DNA of 64,000 bases from Panicum virgatum (GCF_016808335.1 NC_053142.1:49347992-49411991), one strand, 5' to 3'. Shown: positions 1 to 11,116, counted from the stretch's first letter. Translations and numbers: made by a program. Notes: a model not told the origin generated them from the sequence alone.

Positions 1-645
1 CTTGTACATAATGCTACCCGTATGGATTACATATTTACATGATACCTGGAAATTTCCTATCGTTGCGTCGAAGTTGTCTACCTTGGATCGCTGCTTGGTT
101 GCGTAATGTTGCGTTTTAATTATGCGGGGCTCTGACATGTTTGCTGGATATGATAGTTTTAAATTCACATCCTTTGCAGCGGTGTTTTTCAGAATCGAAT
201 CTTAAGGCCTCCTGATGTCTTCCAAGTTTCTGGACATGGGAATTGACGATGTACCTTAATTAAACGCCATTTTCAGAGAGAATCCTCTACCTTGAAGGGA
301 TTCGAGTACAACAAAGGAAGCAGTACAAACATGAATTGAATTGGCAGAATTCGGAACAAATATAGTTTGTTACAAGATACAAAAAATACAGATCCATCGA
401 TGACATTTGAGGTGACACTAGTTGCATATACAAACATGCAACAAGAAAAGATATAGCAAATCAAATCAAATAAGGAATGGTCGATGCACTAGCTGAACGA
501 CCCGGAAGCGATCGAGTGGCGGCTTCATCACCCAAATCCGTCGAGGAGGAGCTAGCCTTTCAAACTTGGTGCTCGAGTCGGGGGGGGAAAAAGAAAAGGA
601 GACCTTTGCTGTGCACGCGTGCACGGGGGTGGTGGCATCGTTTGT
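1..645. other. window edge, no gene recognised
   Basis: I see only short chance frames here and no recognisable protein. The last part, roughly 560-645, is likely the 3' UTR of the minus-strand gene that stops at 646. The rest could be flank of a gene outside the window. Confidence 0.4.
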
Positions 646-1293
646 TTAAGCGCATTTGTAGCCGGGCGGGACGGCGCAGCCGCAGTTGAGGAGCACCTCG
701 AGCGCGATGGGCACGTAGACGGAGAGGTCCAGCACCTTGGCCTTGAGGGCGGTGCACAGGCACGCCGCGGCCGAGAGGCCGGCGACGCCCTTCACGAGCG
801 GGCAGCACTTGACGTTGGCGTCGCCGATGTGCACCTCGTTGCCGAGGACGTCCACGCACGCGCCCAGCTTCAGCGCGTCGATGGGGCACTTGTCCGAGGA
901 CGGCGGGTGCGTCGGGGTCGGGGGCGTGGGCGTGGGCGTCGGAGGCGGCGGGCACGCCTTCCGGCCGCCGGGCGTCTTCGTCGGCGGGCTCCCACCGATG
1001 ATCGGCGGGACGGGCACGGGGAGCTTCGGCAACGGGGGCAGGGGGAGCGACGGCACGGCGACCGGCGGCAGGGGCACCGACGGCACGGCGACTGGTGGCA
1101 GGGGCACCGACGGCAGAGGGACGGATGGCAGGGTGACGGGGGGCAACGGGAGCCCGCCGGCCGAGGGCGGCGTGCCTTTCTGGCACGAGCCGCACTCTGT
1201 TTCCGCTTTCTCCCACGCGAGGGCGAGCGGCGAGGAGGAGAGCGCGAGCACGGCGGCGAGGACCAGCACCGCGGAGAGCTTGGCGAACGCCAT
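646..1293 (-). CDS. hybrid proline-rich protein with C-terminal eight-cysteine (LTP-like) domain
   Basis: Single-exon gene of 215 residues. Residues 1-26 form a hydrophobic signal peptide, so the product is predicted to enter the secretory pathway and act at the cell wall or plasma membrane. Residues 45-130 are proline-rich, built of repeats such as VPLPPVAVPS, then a TPTP-rich stretch. From C136 the protein has the eight-cysteine fold of the hydrophobic-seed/LTP-like family: C136, C146, the CC pair at 163-164, CLC at 178-180, C204 and C214, with an extra C206 and N-terminal cysteines at 34, 37 and 114. This order (signal, Pro-rich, 8CM) defines HyPRPs, which are linked in other plants to wall extensibility and lipid-based defence priming; the role here is inferred. 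The ATG at 1293-1291 opens directly on the signal peptide. Another 8CM gene lies 1.4 kb away on the same strand. Confidence 0.93.
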   Translation of the reverse strand: MAFAKLSAVLVLAAVLALSSSPLALAWEKAETECGSCQKGTPPSAGGLPLPPVTLPSVPLPSVPLPPVAVPSVPLPPVAVPSLPLPPLPKLPVPVPPIIGGSPPTKTPGGRKACPPPPTPTPTPPTPTHPPSSDKCPIDALKLGACVDVLGNEVHIGDANVKCCPLVKGVAGLSAAACLCTALKAKVLDLSVYVPIALEVLLNCGCAVPPGYKCA

Positions 1294-1379
1294 TGCTGCC
1301 GCTGCTAGCTAGCGAGCTGATGAAGTGATGATGCTTTTTGATGCACGAGCTGCGGGGTGGCGTCGTCGGAGCTCGGCGC

Positions 1380-1386
1380 TTTTATA
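1380..1386 (-). promoter_or_regulatory. TATA box of the HyPRP gene
   Basis: The minus strand reads TATAAAA here, 87 bases before the ATG at 1293. That spacing suits a TATA box about 30 bases before transcription start plus a short 5' leader. It is a position and sequence match only. Confidence 0.6.
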
Positions 1387-1399
1387 GGAGGCCGCCGGG

Positions 1400-2679
1400 G
1401 CGGGCATTATTGCGCGCGCCGGGGCACCGCCGGCGCGGTGGCACGCAGCGCGGCAACAGCTCACGTGGAGCCAGTGGGATTGGCAGTGCTGGACGCCTTG
1501 GCTTGTTGCCATGGCGCAGCGGCGTGTGACACTCGCTTGGCCGCGCCCGCGGGCATGATTGAAACGTACTGCTGACCGCATCGTCCCTTGCGTCGCGCTT
1601 CGTTGTTTGCCTGGTGGTGGTGCCCGATTTGCATATATCCAGGCTCGTCGTTTGCCTGCGCCTACATGATGTGTTCCCGTAAGAGCAAGCTGGCAATGCA
1701 CATCTTTTAGATAATGGAAGAATGCATATTATTCCGGCTTCGACGACCTTTTCCACAAAATGAAATCACTCCACATTAAAAGCCAATGCGTAAGATAAAA
1801 ACCAATCGTCTTCAGAGTTCCATCTGCTAAGATGATAAAGATCAACATCTCATTTTGGGTCCTTCACTGTGGCGCCTCGCAACGCAATGCAGATAGATGT
1901 TTGAAGCGTGGTTCAGAAATCAGAAACACATAAGGGATGACGCGGTGAAAATATGCGTGTGCTGTTGTATGTTTATGTTCACCATCCTCTTCGATCCTTT
2001 GTTTCTGTTGTGCATGAGTATGTGCTTGAATTATGCATGCCTACAAGTCTGCAAAATCAGTCTCTAGTTGAACTTGATCTCACAGTAGTGCTCATGCAGC
2101 CCTAGCCCTCGCTTCCCAGCAGTTGCATGCGAGTTACTGACAGAACTAGATCTGGCTGGGGTCAGTCAGCCTAGCTAGACCAATCACGAGCACTTCCATG
2201 CATGCACAGATCTGGGTCGGATAACAGTGCCCTGGTGTCTCATCATAGCGTGCGAAACCAGCACGTAGTAGCCCCTCCTGACAAGATATACGTGACCCGT
2301 CTGCTGTTCGTCATGTGACGAGGGCGTGGCGGCGTTACTGGATCAAACATTAGAGTCATGGCCACTCGAGAGCGATGGGACATTCTGCCTGCTTTCTGCT
2401 AATAAGATGTTCTCAGATCGATCCCCAAATTGATTCAAATCACATGTATTTTAAAGCAAGCGACTCTTCATGTCACGCAGAACAAACAAATTTACGGCTA
2501 CAAATTTGACAAAATTAACCAGCATAGGGCAATAAAGGACGGTGATGCAATGCAATGTTACTTTGAACAAGAAAGCAAGCCAATAGGTTTCACATCAACA
2601 CCAAGAGCTATCCATAGCCCACAGTGAGGAATAGAGGATGTGTGTGCATGCACTAGCTAGTGAGACGTGACCATCGTCG
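1400..2679. other. intergenic region between the two 8CM genes
   Basis: No coding region is convincing. This is upstream DNA of the HyPRP gene and downstream DNA of the second 8CM gene. It is mixed in composition, with an AT-rich stretch after about 1700. I see no transposon ends. Confidence 0.4.
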
Positions 2680-3057
2680 TCAGACACACTTGAAGCCGTC
2701 GGGCAGCTCCGTCTTGCAGGCGCTGGCCAGGGCCCCGACGCCGACGGTCCACTCCGTGGGGATGCCGAGCACGGTCTCCTTGATGGTGGTGCAGAAGCAG
2801 GCGGCGGCCTCGGCGGCGGCGAGCCCTTGCACGACGTCGCAGCACTTGGTCCCGAGCTGCGCGCCGGCCTGCAGGCCCGCGGCGCCGAGCGCGGCGACGC
2901 AGGCCCCGAACTTGACGGCGTCCCGCGGGCACCCCAGGTAGTCCTTCCAATGCAGCACCTTGCGCGACGCCGGCGACGCCGCCGCGGCGGAGACGGTGGC
3001 CGTGGCGACGAGGAGGAACGCGAGGGTGGCGGCCGCGGTGGCTTGGCGGGTGGCCAT
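2680..3057 (-). CDS. secreted eight-cysteine (hydrophobic seed protein / LTP-like) protein
   Basis: Single exon, 125 residues when started at the ATG at 3057-3055; a longer frame exists only by using a non-ATG codon upstream, so I reject it. Residues 1-27 are a hydrophobic, Ala-rich signal peptide. The mature part carries a complete 8CM: C43, C53, CC at 72-73, CFC at 87-89, C114 and C124, spaced as in the Hydrophob_seed branch of the LTP/2S-albumin superfamily. Four disulfides enclosing a hydrophobic cavity are expected from the family. Unlike its neighbour at 646-1293 it lacks a proline-rich linker, with only about 15 residues between signal and domain. The tandem arrangement on one strand suggests an old local duplication. 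Function (lipid binding, wall or seed-coat protein) is inferred. Confidence 0.9.
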   Translation of the reverse strand: MATRQATAAATLAFLLVATATVSAAAASPASRKVLHWKDYLGCPRDAVKFGACVAALGAAGLQAGAQLGTKCCDVVQGLAAAEAAACFCTTIKETVLGIPTEWTVGVGALASACKTELPDGFKCV

Positions 3058-3119
3058 TGTTTCTTTGCTCAAGCTTCAAACGTTATTACGTGGTGACAGG
3101 CTACGCGCGTTTCCTACTC

Positions 3120-3126
3120 TTTTATA
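3120..3126 (-). promoter_or_regulatory. TATA box of the compact 8CM gene
   Basis: The minus strand reads TATAAAA within CTATAAAAG, about 63 bases before the ATG at 3057. This is a typical distance for a plant gene with a short leader. Confidence 0.55.
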
Positions 3127-4505
3127 GCGTTCACTTGGGGCCACGACATGTATGGCAGTACGTACGTACATATATAGGTGCTGCAGCCTGCAGGGGAAGT
3201 GTGCAATTTTAGTTTCAATATATAAGTTGTTAGGTTTATCTTAAGTCAACATTTTTCAACTTCTAGAGAACGTGGTGACAAAAAAATTAACTTTTTTTTG
3301 CAGCATGGTGTTGATGCAACTACATTCACCATAAAAAAAAATTTAACTAGCTTGTAGTGGTGTGCAGTGAATCTCGTAGAATATACGATGTGTGTTTGGA
3401 AGTACATGATGCGGCGGCCGGTCATGTGGCGTGTCGCGCTCGTAAAACGACGGGCATGGACGGCGAACCGGCCGGAGCGACGAGCCCTTGCCAATTTGCA
3501 ATTCCGGTGGTCCACGGCCACGTCGCTCGTCGCCGGCCGCAGCACCGCCGCTAGGTGAGTCACCAGCAGCAGCAGCAGCAGCAGCGTGCGAGAGCTCATG
3601 TGAGGAGCCGGTGGCTCCATCGATGCAGCGAAGCGAGGACAGGGGTGACGATGGCGATGAGACGCTTGCATGTGCCGCGAGTGGCGACACCGGTGCCAGC
3701 CTACCGCCGTTCGAGCGAGCTACGCTGGAGTACGTCGCCCATCTCAGCCAGTCGCCGCCGCACAAGTACTGACTCTCTGCAAGGATGTGGGTGATAAGAA
3801 TCGATTGGTGTGGAGGAAGGACAGCTGACGACCGCGCGGCCTCCGACGACGCTTCACCGATGCAAACGCGCGGCGAGGCTCACGGCAGCAGGCGAAAGCG
3901 AGCTGCAGAGCTTGGGCTTTTTAGGTGGCAGTCTTGGGCTTGAAAAGTTCCCCCCGAAAAAAATCTAAAAAGAATTAATTTTATCTATTATGCTCTCTTT
4001 ATTTCAAATTTTTTTTGTTGATTAGCCACCCAGTGTCTCTATTCTGGCTCGGTCACCACCATTAGTAAAGCAGACAATGAACAAGGTACTTGGGAAATTA
4101 AGGTCGTTTTGTATCTCTTGGTGCAAATATATACCACATGTATCCAAAGTTACATACAACTATACAAGCTGTACAGGGTGTGACCACTGACCAAAATGCT
4201 CTGGTTAACAATAGAATGCACCAAAAAGTATGGCTTAGTTCTTATACGCACGAGAAACACTGTATGATCGCTTACATACCTTGCTGGATTTTAACTCTTA
4301 TCCAGTTATCATAATCTCCGCATGTTATGCTTTTGAAACGTACCTTAGTGGAGCTCTGTAACAATGCGTCACGCGCCACCAAATCTAAGCAATCCACGGC
4401 ACAATTAAATCAGACAGTTGGACGAAGCGAAGACATGGCAGCCAGCATGCATATATTCATTTGTTCCCGTACCCTTGCAGATGACCTTGTGATCTCTGTC
4501 CACGT
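3127..4505. other. intergenic region; 3' flank of the hydrolase gene
   Basis: No gene is convincing. An antisense frame near 3246-3671 contains a Leu-rich signal-like stretch but has no family features downstream. The strand is GC-rich around 3400-3900 and AT-rich afterwards. A short CAG run lies near 3563-3586. The part next to 4506 is the likely 3' UTR of the minus-strand hydrolase. Confidence 0.4.
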
Positions 4506-7500
4506 TTACAGGAAGGATATCAGGGCCTTCACAACCTTCTCTGGCCTGCACAACATGCCAGAAACGTCATGGATCAGCATAATGGTCAACAAGGTCTAAA
4601 GATCAGAGGATGTAGACATACTATCAGTAACATATGTATCATTTATGATTCGTGCAGAAATGATATAATATAAACTGTACGCAAGGATGCACACATACTA
4701 GAATGTGCATTTAGGATTTATAAACTGTATATAACAAGTACCAGTCCTCCTGCGGCATATGACCAGCTCCTTCTATCGCCTCCAGTTTTACAACACTGGG
4801 ATTAGCTTTCTTGAATTCCTCAGCTATCGATAATGGTAAGTACTTGTCAGATATTCCCCATGCGAGCAGTATTGGTTTTTGCCAACTGCAACAAGATTTT
4901 TCTTGGTCAGAACAAAGAACACATCGTCGCAGGTTTACATGTCTATTATTGATTGCTCATATTCAGAATGAATTCCTTGATGCAGTGAGGTGCTTCTACA
5001 AATTTTTATGACTAATGGTGCATCGGTAATGTTGTAGTTTTAGCGACTCACATCCTGACTGTACAGTGAAATTCCAAGCTTGCATATAATAAACCATAGT
5101 CTGCCTGACTGCACATGGATGCTTGGCGCTTACCTGTTGGATGAAAATCCAGCCGAAATTCTATGTAGCACATCTTGGAAGTTGACCTTCCTGGCAGCTT
5201 CAAGCAGAGCTAAAAAACGCATACAAGTGAGAACTCAAAATTACCAGACAATTGTAGCAAGCAACTAGACTATTTACAACCTCATGAAAACCTAGAAAAT
5301 CTGCAATTAGATTACTACATTATTCATTGAGAAAAAAATATGCTCGTACACAATACGGCAAACAATTCTGGATGTGCACAATGCCATTCATTTATGGAAA
5401 TGCATGGTGTCAACTATCAAGTGAAAATAATTCAAGCATTGTGAATATTCTTCCGTGATTGGGAAAGTACATCAAACTGAATGGCAAAGCAACACGTATC
5501 AAGTGGTGGAAAATAGATGGCTTAGGAGTACGAGCTCACCGAATCCAGGTGCACCACTAGATAGATATGGTAATCTATATACATCAGCCTTTTCCAATTT
5601 CAACACATAGCTGCCAAATAAATGGAGGACAAAATGAAGCATCTTAAGCCACTGTGCAAAATGAATAGTATAAAAATATAAAATGCATATAACTGACAAG
5701 ACTAATACAAAAACACATCATATGGACAATAAACCAAACTTTATTATTCTTTCAAGAAACCCACACTACAGAACGAAGGAAAGAGGCACAATGAATAGTT
5801 TTTTGTGCAGTAAGGATACATACGCGCTACCTGCTTCAATGAAACGCTCGGCCAAAACAGCATTTTGACAAGTAAATTCACCAACGAGTGGCCACCTGCA
5901 ATGCAAGGTTTCCTCTGTTTAGTTATAAAACTAGAGTATTGACTGAAAATAACCACAACATAAGTGAAAAATCATGAATAGAAGCAGGGTATACTCAAGC
6001 CAATATTATACAGGGAAAGATGACCGCCCTACATCAGTGAACTAAATAAAATAGATAACTTAATCAACCTCGACCTCAAGAATTTTTACAGAGTAGTATA
6101 CTGCAAACTTAAACAGAACTAAAAGGAAGAGTGCAAATGCATATTTTAGTCAACTTACATGCAAAAGTTCATATGATTATATGCCTATTCATATCACAAA
6201 TCCACAAGTTTTGAACTCATGTGATTAAAATGTACCAAAGCATGCATATAGGTTGAATTATAAAGGAGAAGAACAGGAGAACTACTAAGAGAGAGAAACC
6301 AAGCTGGATAGAAATAACTGACTTTAGCTGCTGAAACAATCCAGGGACTGGAGAAGAAACAGTAAGTGGACTATTCAGGATTGCTAACTTGAGGACTTTG
6401 TTTGAGTTGTTCAGTGCCCATGTCAGCCCATAAGAACCTACAAGAAATCCCTGCAATGAAATGAAAGGAAAAATTACTACATTAGAAAAAAAAGGATTTC
6501 CCTAGTCCATGATTTTCCTGGAAGTTTCACATTTGTACCTGGACAACTAAGAAGAAGGGCTCAGTGATATTTAGAGTACCAAGAAGATCATCAAATGCCT
6601 TGTGGAACTCCTCCTCTGCAAATGATACGATATGCATAAGTCAATAGCAAATTCCTCTAGTTTAACACACATTTTCCTGACCTTTAAAGTCGAACCCATA
6701 TCCAGGCTGTGGCATCTCACTGAACCCAAATCCAATCCAGTCAGGTGCAAAGCAGTGGTAGCCAGCATCTGCCATCTTTTAAGTTCAACAGCTACTTAGG
6801 GAATTGAATGATTGATGAAACAAAAACAGCAGTGTGGTTAATAACAATAATTTCTTAGGCTCTCATGGAAGTATTACAACTACATATGTTCAAAAGGAAA
6901 CAACATATTTTGTTGCCGTTGTATAAGGTTTCAATAGCTTATAGAAATGCAGTCATTTTGTTTGCAAAATAAAATAAAACAATGTCCGTGCAGCACTCCA
7001 AACTTTTATAATGAACTTTTGCACATGCCAACGGATAGTGTCTTTTTCTAATGAAATATCAAATATGTCTTCCTAAGTAAGAAAATGCAAATAAACTGCC
7101 AGAATGAGCACCCTGTTTATTGCTGAATAATGCACAGTACCAACAACCGATTGTTTCATAAGTTGTATTTATTCCAATGGCCTACAGGTTCAATGAGGCT
7201 AACCTGAGCCATAACCACGCGGTAACTAAATGATTGAGTAGGAGCCCCGTGAAGGAACACAATAGTCCCACGTCGTGCATCACGTGAACCTACAATGTAC
7301 AGCAAACACATATGACCGACAATTGCATGCCTTTTACTTATCCAGGGTTAATTAGACATGAGGGTTGTGGTTGCAGGCTTGCAGCCCTTTGGTTCATCTC
7401 ATTCAGCAATAATAAAACTAGTGGATGAACTTATATTTGCATATTGCACCTGCAAGGCTACAATTATGAGAAGCAGAACTGCTCTGTTTTCACTTCACAC

Positions 7501-8200
7501 CAAAGCTTTACAGAGTCATGTTGTATCTAATCTATGTTAATGGAGGGTGGTAGAACCTTGTTGGCCGGGCACCATGCCATCGAGTGTATCCAATATATCA
7601 TGCAATGTTATCTGTAACCACAAACAAATAGATGAACGAATAGTACCTGTTTCCCTCACAAACCATCGGAACTCTCCTGACCTGACATACGAGCCGTACT
7701 CCCTCCCCTTGTCCTCGATCCTCTGGACGCAACAAGGCGAGTCACTAGTCAGATGGTTGCATACATATGGTACTATGGTTCATTGATGTGTAATTATTAG
7801 AAGGATCGGGCACACAGCGACGAAGCGAGGAGTGCGGCATTACGTAGAGCATCTGGCCGACATTGCCGTCCTCGGCGGGAACCGCGGGCAGCTGGATGGC
7901 GCTGCGGCTGGAGGGGTTGTCCGTGACGAACCCGAACGGATTGAACCCCGGCTCGTCCTTTTCCTTTTCCTCTTCCGCCGTACCACTCCCGTCCTTGCCG
8001 CTCGCCTCGACTGTCGCGCACCTGCCTCTCGGTCTCGTCCCCCACCGCAGCCTCCCGCTGACACAGCTGAAGGCGCCATCGCACGGGGAGAAGGCAACCC
8101 TCCTGCTGCTGGCGGTTTTGGAAGCGGAAGAGGCGGGAACGGAAGGGAGGAGGAACAGGGAGGGAGAGGAGGAGGTCGCGCAGGGGCAGCAGCGCGGCAT
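4506..8200 (-). CDS. plastid-type alpha/beta-hydrolase-fold protein (haloalkane dehalogenase/epoxide hydrolase-like), 11 exons
   Basis: I built 11 exons, all with GT-AG borders and consistent phase: 8200-7844, 7722-7647, 7289-7204, 6775-6682, 6615-6539, 6450-6323, 5895-5824, 5610-5540, 5209-5134, 4885-4742 and 4545-4506, giving 406 residues. The first ~60 residues are Ser/Ala/Arg-rich and look like a chloroplast transit peptide. The core is an alpha/beta-hydrolase fold: oxyanion-strand HGAPTQS (H158-G159), cap-region strand APDWIGFGFS, elbow strand FFLVVQGFLVG (about 225-235), acid strand WGISDKY (D359) and terminal GAGHMPQED (H388). The elbow position that holds Asp in dehalogenases or Ser in esterases is Gly (G231), so classical nucleophile chemistry is doubtful. 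The substrate is unknown. ATG 8200-8198 is chosen because the transit-like sequence begins there; two in-frame ATGs upstream are less likely. Confidence 0.9.
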
Positions 8201-8776
8201 GGCGGCGGCCGGTGGTGGGTCGCTGCGTTGGGCGTGCTCGGGTGCGTGGATCCCGTGGCCGTCGGTCGAAGTGTGGCCGCGAAGGAGGCGGGAGCGCCTC
8301 GCGCGGGTGGCGCAGCGGCGCCGAGCCACGCGACCGAAGACTCGGTGGATTGGTGTGGGGCCGGCCAGTTCCTTCGTCTCGTGGCTGTGGCTGCGGCGGC
8401 GGCGGCGGACGAGAGAACAACCGCTGCCCAGTGGGGCCTCTGGGTGTCAGATTCCGAGTTGGATCCGAATCCGACAAGACCAAACGATTTCAGAACAAAT
8501 TTGAGGCACGAATTGAACCAAATTCAGTTATGTTATGGCCATCACCGTCATGGCCGTTCAGTATCAGATAACCTGACAGTCGGCATCATCATCAGAAAAA
8601 ATGATGAACCACACGAGCAACGTATCAGCATTAACTAGGTTCACTATCAAAAAAAAAAAGGGCCACAGAAACAAGGTCAGGCCAATGCAAGCGCCCCAAT
8701 GTAGACGACGCCACTGACAACTTTTCGAATTCGTAGTGATGGTGATCTAATTGGTGGTGCATGCAGATGCAGGTAG
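8201..8776. other. promoter region of the hydrolase and 3' flank of the CASP-like gene
   Basis: GC-rich near the hydrolase start, then AT-rich toward 8776. Long frames on both strands here are products of GC-rich composition. I see no clear TATA box. Confidence 0.4.
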
Positions 8777-9587
8777 CTAGTCCAGGGCGTGGGCGTGCCG
8801 AGACGCCCGGAGGTAGAACAGCAGCACGGCAATGGCGGAGGTGAAGACGGAGGCGGACAGGGCGAGCAACGCGGCCGCCTTGTAGCCGCCGCAGGCCCCG
8901 GGTGCCAGGAACGCGCACGCGCGCGCGTCCCGCTCCAGGTAGACCTGCACCGCCAGCGCGCACGCGCCGGCCGCGTACGTTAGGCACGACAGCACCTGCA
9001 GATCGACATAGGATGGTCAAGCTCAATCCGTGGAGGGCCGGCCATGAACTGCTGCTGGAAATGAAGCTAGAGAATGGGTTGGGCAGGCGGCTGCTCACGC
9101 ATTCGCCGGCGACGATCGCCAAGGAGGCGCGACGCCCGGGCAGCGGAGCGTGGAAGAGGGTCACCGCGGCGTCGTACGCCACCCTCGCTACGCTCCAGGG
9201 CAGCTGCAGCCACAGCGCCACCTCGAGGAACCTGTGTTCTAATGATATGGAACCTGCTGAATAAACAACAGCAAGACAAGACTTGATTTCTTACCTGAAT
9301 GGGGTGTAGTCATCAGCATCCCTCGCCGCACCCACGCAGGCAAGGGACGCACTGCAGAGCGCGATCACGGCGACCCTGCAAACCAGAAGCCAAGTCGCCA
9401 CCAGGGTCCTACGCCATGAAACGAAGCTCTGTTAGAAAAATTGAACAACCTTTATTTGACATGCGTATTTGGCGATTAAAATGCTGCAAAATCCGATCTT
9501 GAACGGTGGTGGTACTGGTCTGAAGAATGAGCGCACCTCATTTTCAGTAACTGCCTTGCACTGGCCACGAAGAAGCTGCCGTGTGTT

Positions 9588-9661
<74 letters not shown>

Positions 9662-9816
9662 GGCCCCTCTCGTCGTCTCTGCAGATTTATTGTTCGTTCA
9701 ACTTGAAAGAGACCATGCTTACCGAAGAAGCGCGCGAGCCGTCCGTTCGACACGAATGCCATCCACGAGCACAAAAGAAGCCACCGGAAACAAACTCAAG
9801 CAGGCCAAGTAACACC
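8777..9816 (-). CDS. CASP-like (MARVEL-type) four-helix membrane protein, 5' end unresolved
   Basis: Three exons are firm: 9375-9295, 9231-9099 and 8995-8777, joined by GT-AG introns in phase 2 and 0. They encode hydrophobic helices (VAVIALCSASLACVG, then an amphipathic FLEVALWLQLPWSVARVAYDA region, VLSCLTYAAGACALAVQVYL, and a last helix ALLALSASVFTSAIAVLLFYL) with a Tyr/Asp-rich loop after the first. This layout fits the CASP-like (UPF0497) family of plasma-membrane scaffold proteins. A further exon 9816-9723 matches in phase and reads into the same frame (ending in RVERTARALLR), but it needs an acceptor at 9817 and an initiator exon that I could not find. The intron between it and 9375 contains an (AG)33 microsatellite. 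Family call fairly safe; subgroup and start unknown. Confidence 0.6.
9593..9658. repeat. (AG)33 dinucleotide microsatellite
   Basis: An uninterrupted AG run of 66 bases, lying inside the proposed first intron of the CASP-like gene. It is pyrimidine-rich (CT) on the transcribed minus strand. Confidence 0.97.
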
Positions 9817-9829
9817 CTGTTCAGGTAAG

Positions 9830-10483
9830 TGCCCTCTAGCACCGCAAACAGCGTACCGGAAATGGCCGTGCAGTCCCTAGATTCTGCACCACTTTAACCT
9901 TTCCTATATACATGCAGTATATATATTACTAGCACTGGAATTAAAGATAAGATGGACTCATGGATAGGACGACAGATGCTTCCTCGTGCAGTTGTTCAAA
10001 AGAAACACGCCCACCTCTACGCACCAACCGCGTAAAATGCTGATTGGATGTCTCTGATAGAATGATAGAGACAGATATAACACACGCATAGATGATCCCC
10101 TTCGACAAAGCATCGATCAGAGGAAATTTTTTAGGGAACTACTCGATCAGATAAATTCCATCAACTCGTGCATAAATGAAATGAGCCTAGGAGGATTCGA
10201 CGACACTCAGAATTTAGTTGAATATCGAAAGGATTTGAATCTGAATGGCGAAGGTTGGATCTCGTATATGGTCCTTTCAAAAAGTAGACTTGGTTCCTGG
10301 AAGAAATTAATGAGAAATGGAAGCACGATTGCCACAATGAATAAAGCAGATCGCCCGGCTATTATTTTTCAAGCATCGTCTATGCCGCAGATGCATCATG
10401 TTGACTCATGAACCACAACAAGAACGACGCCATGACACACGACATATATTATTGTCAGTGAGAAAGTTTGAGACTACTAGCGG
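9830..10483. other. intergenic region
   Basis: No gene or transposon recognised. A plus frame of 76 codons at 10181-10411 has no recognisable family and no supporting signals. The upstream exon and promoter of the CASP-like gene may lie here. Confidence 0.4.
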
Positions 10484-11052
10484 CTAAGCTGTGCTGCCAA
10501 TCGACGGAGAGCGCAGACCTTGAGCATCATCGGATGGCAACGGCGCCTGTGACGCCGACGGGCATCTGGGGGCGCATCTCAAGCAGTTTTGCCTGCAGAT
10601 GTCCCAAGACTCGAAGCATGGCTTGGGCTGATTAGTGTTACAGCAGTAGCATGTAGTGCCTTGTTTACATTTCTCCTTCACACAAAATACAGCAACAATC
10701 GTACTACTGTTAACACCACTCGCGTTCGGACCGTCCGACAAAGTCTGATTGGCTGCGACAGTATAGTTCCTTCTTGTACTCTCACCCTGCCCCAGTAGAG
10801 GGCGATCTCCCCCACCTACAAGTATCACCATAAAAACATTATTTTCATCAATGTAAAAGATTAACAGAACATAACAAGCTATGTATAATAGAACATGTGA
10901 ATTATTAGCATACTTCCTCTGCTTTATGTTTTTGCAGTAAGGTGTTCTTTGAATTGATAATACTTACAACGGGCTGAGGCTAGGAAGAACCCAAAGAGCA
11001 CCACCAACAGCATCAAAGTTGCATTCATCCGACTAGTGTCCGGGGACCCCAT
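10484..11052 (-). CDS. small secreted cysteine-rich peptide, MEG1/EMBRYO SURROUNDING FACTOR-like
   Basis: Two exons, 11052-10968 and 10815-10484, joined in phase 1 by a GTAAGT donor and TAG acceptor, give 138 residues. Exon 1 is a signal peptide (MLLVVLFGFFLASA after an 11-residue lead). Exon 2 encodes a linker with four N-glycosylation sequons (NYT, NQT, NAS, NSS), then a cysteine domain spaced C-x4-C-x5-C-x-C-C-x7-C-x6-C-x3-C-x2-C-x3-C, including the CYCC core, and a Pro/Ser tail. The signal exon, single phase-1 intron and CYCC core match the grass MEG1 / ESF1-like family of apoplastic peptides, some of which are expressed in endosperm transfer cells or around the embryo. Ten cysteines allow five disulfides. 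Tissue and partner are inferred from family only. Confidence 0.78.
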
Positions 11053-11116
11053 TGATTCCTATACTGGGATGAACTGAAAAGAGGGAGACGAGATCGACCC
11101 TCATTTGCTTGTGTGG

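Noticed and set aside
560..1312. Frames of about 190-230 codons overlapping the HyPRP gene on both strands
   Set aside because: Shadows of the real GC-rich coding exon; Arg/Gly-rich with no domain.
3246..3671. Minus frame with a Leu-rich signal-like segment (MSSRTLLLLLLLV)
   Set aside because: No family motif, no TATA box, and the C-terminal part reads as random; the Leu run comes from a CAG repeat. Left as a possible but unsupported secreted peptide.
7797..8638. Plus and minus frames of 200-270 codons around the hydrolase first exon
   Set aside because: Only the minus frame ending at the 7844 splice site joins a known fold; the others are compositional.
10181..10411. 76-codon plus frame upstream of the peptide gene
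   Set aside because: No recognisable family, no start context or neighbouring exons.
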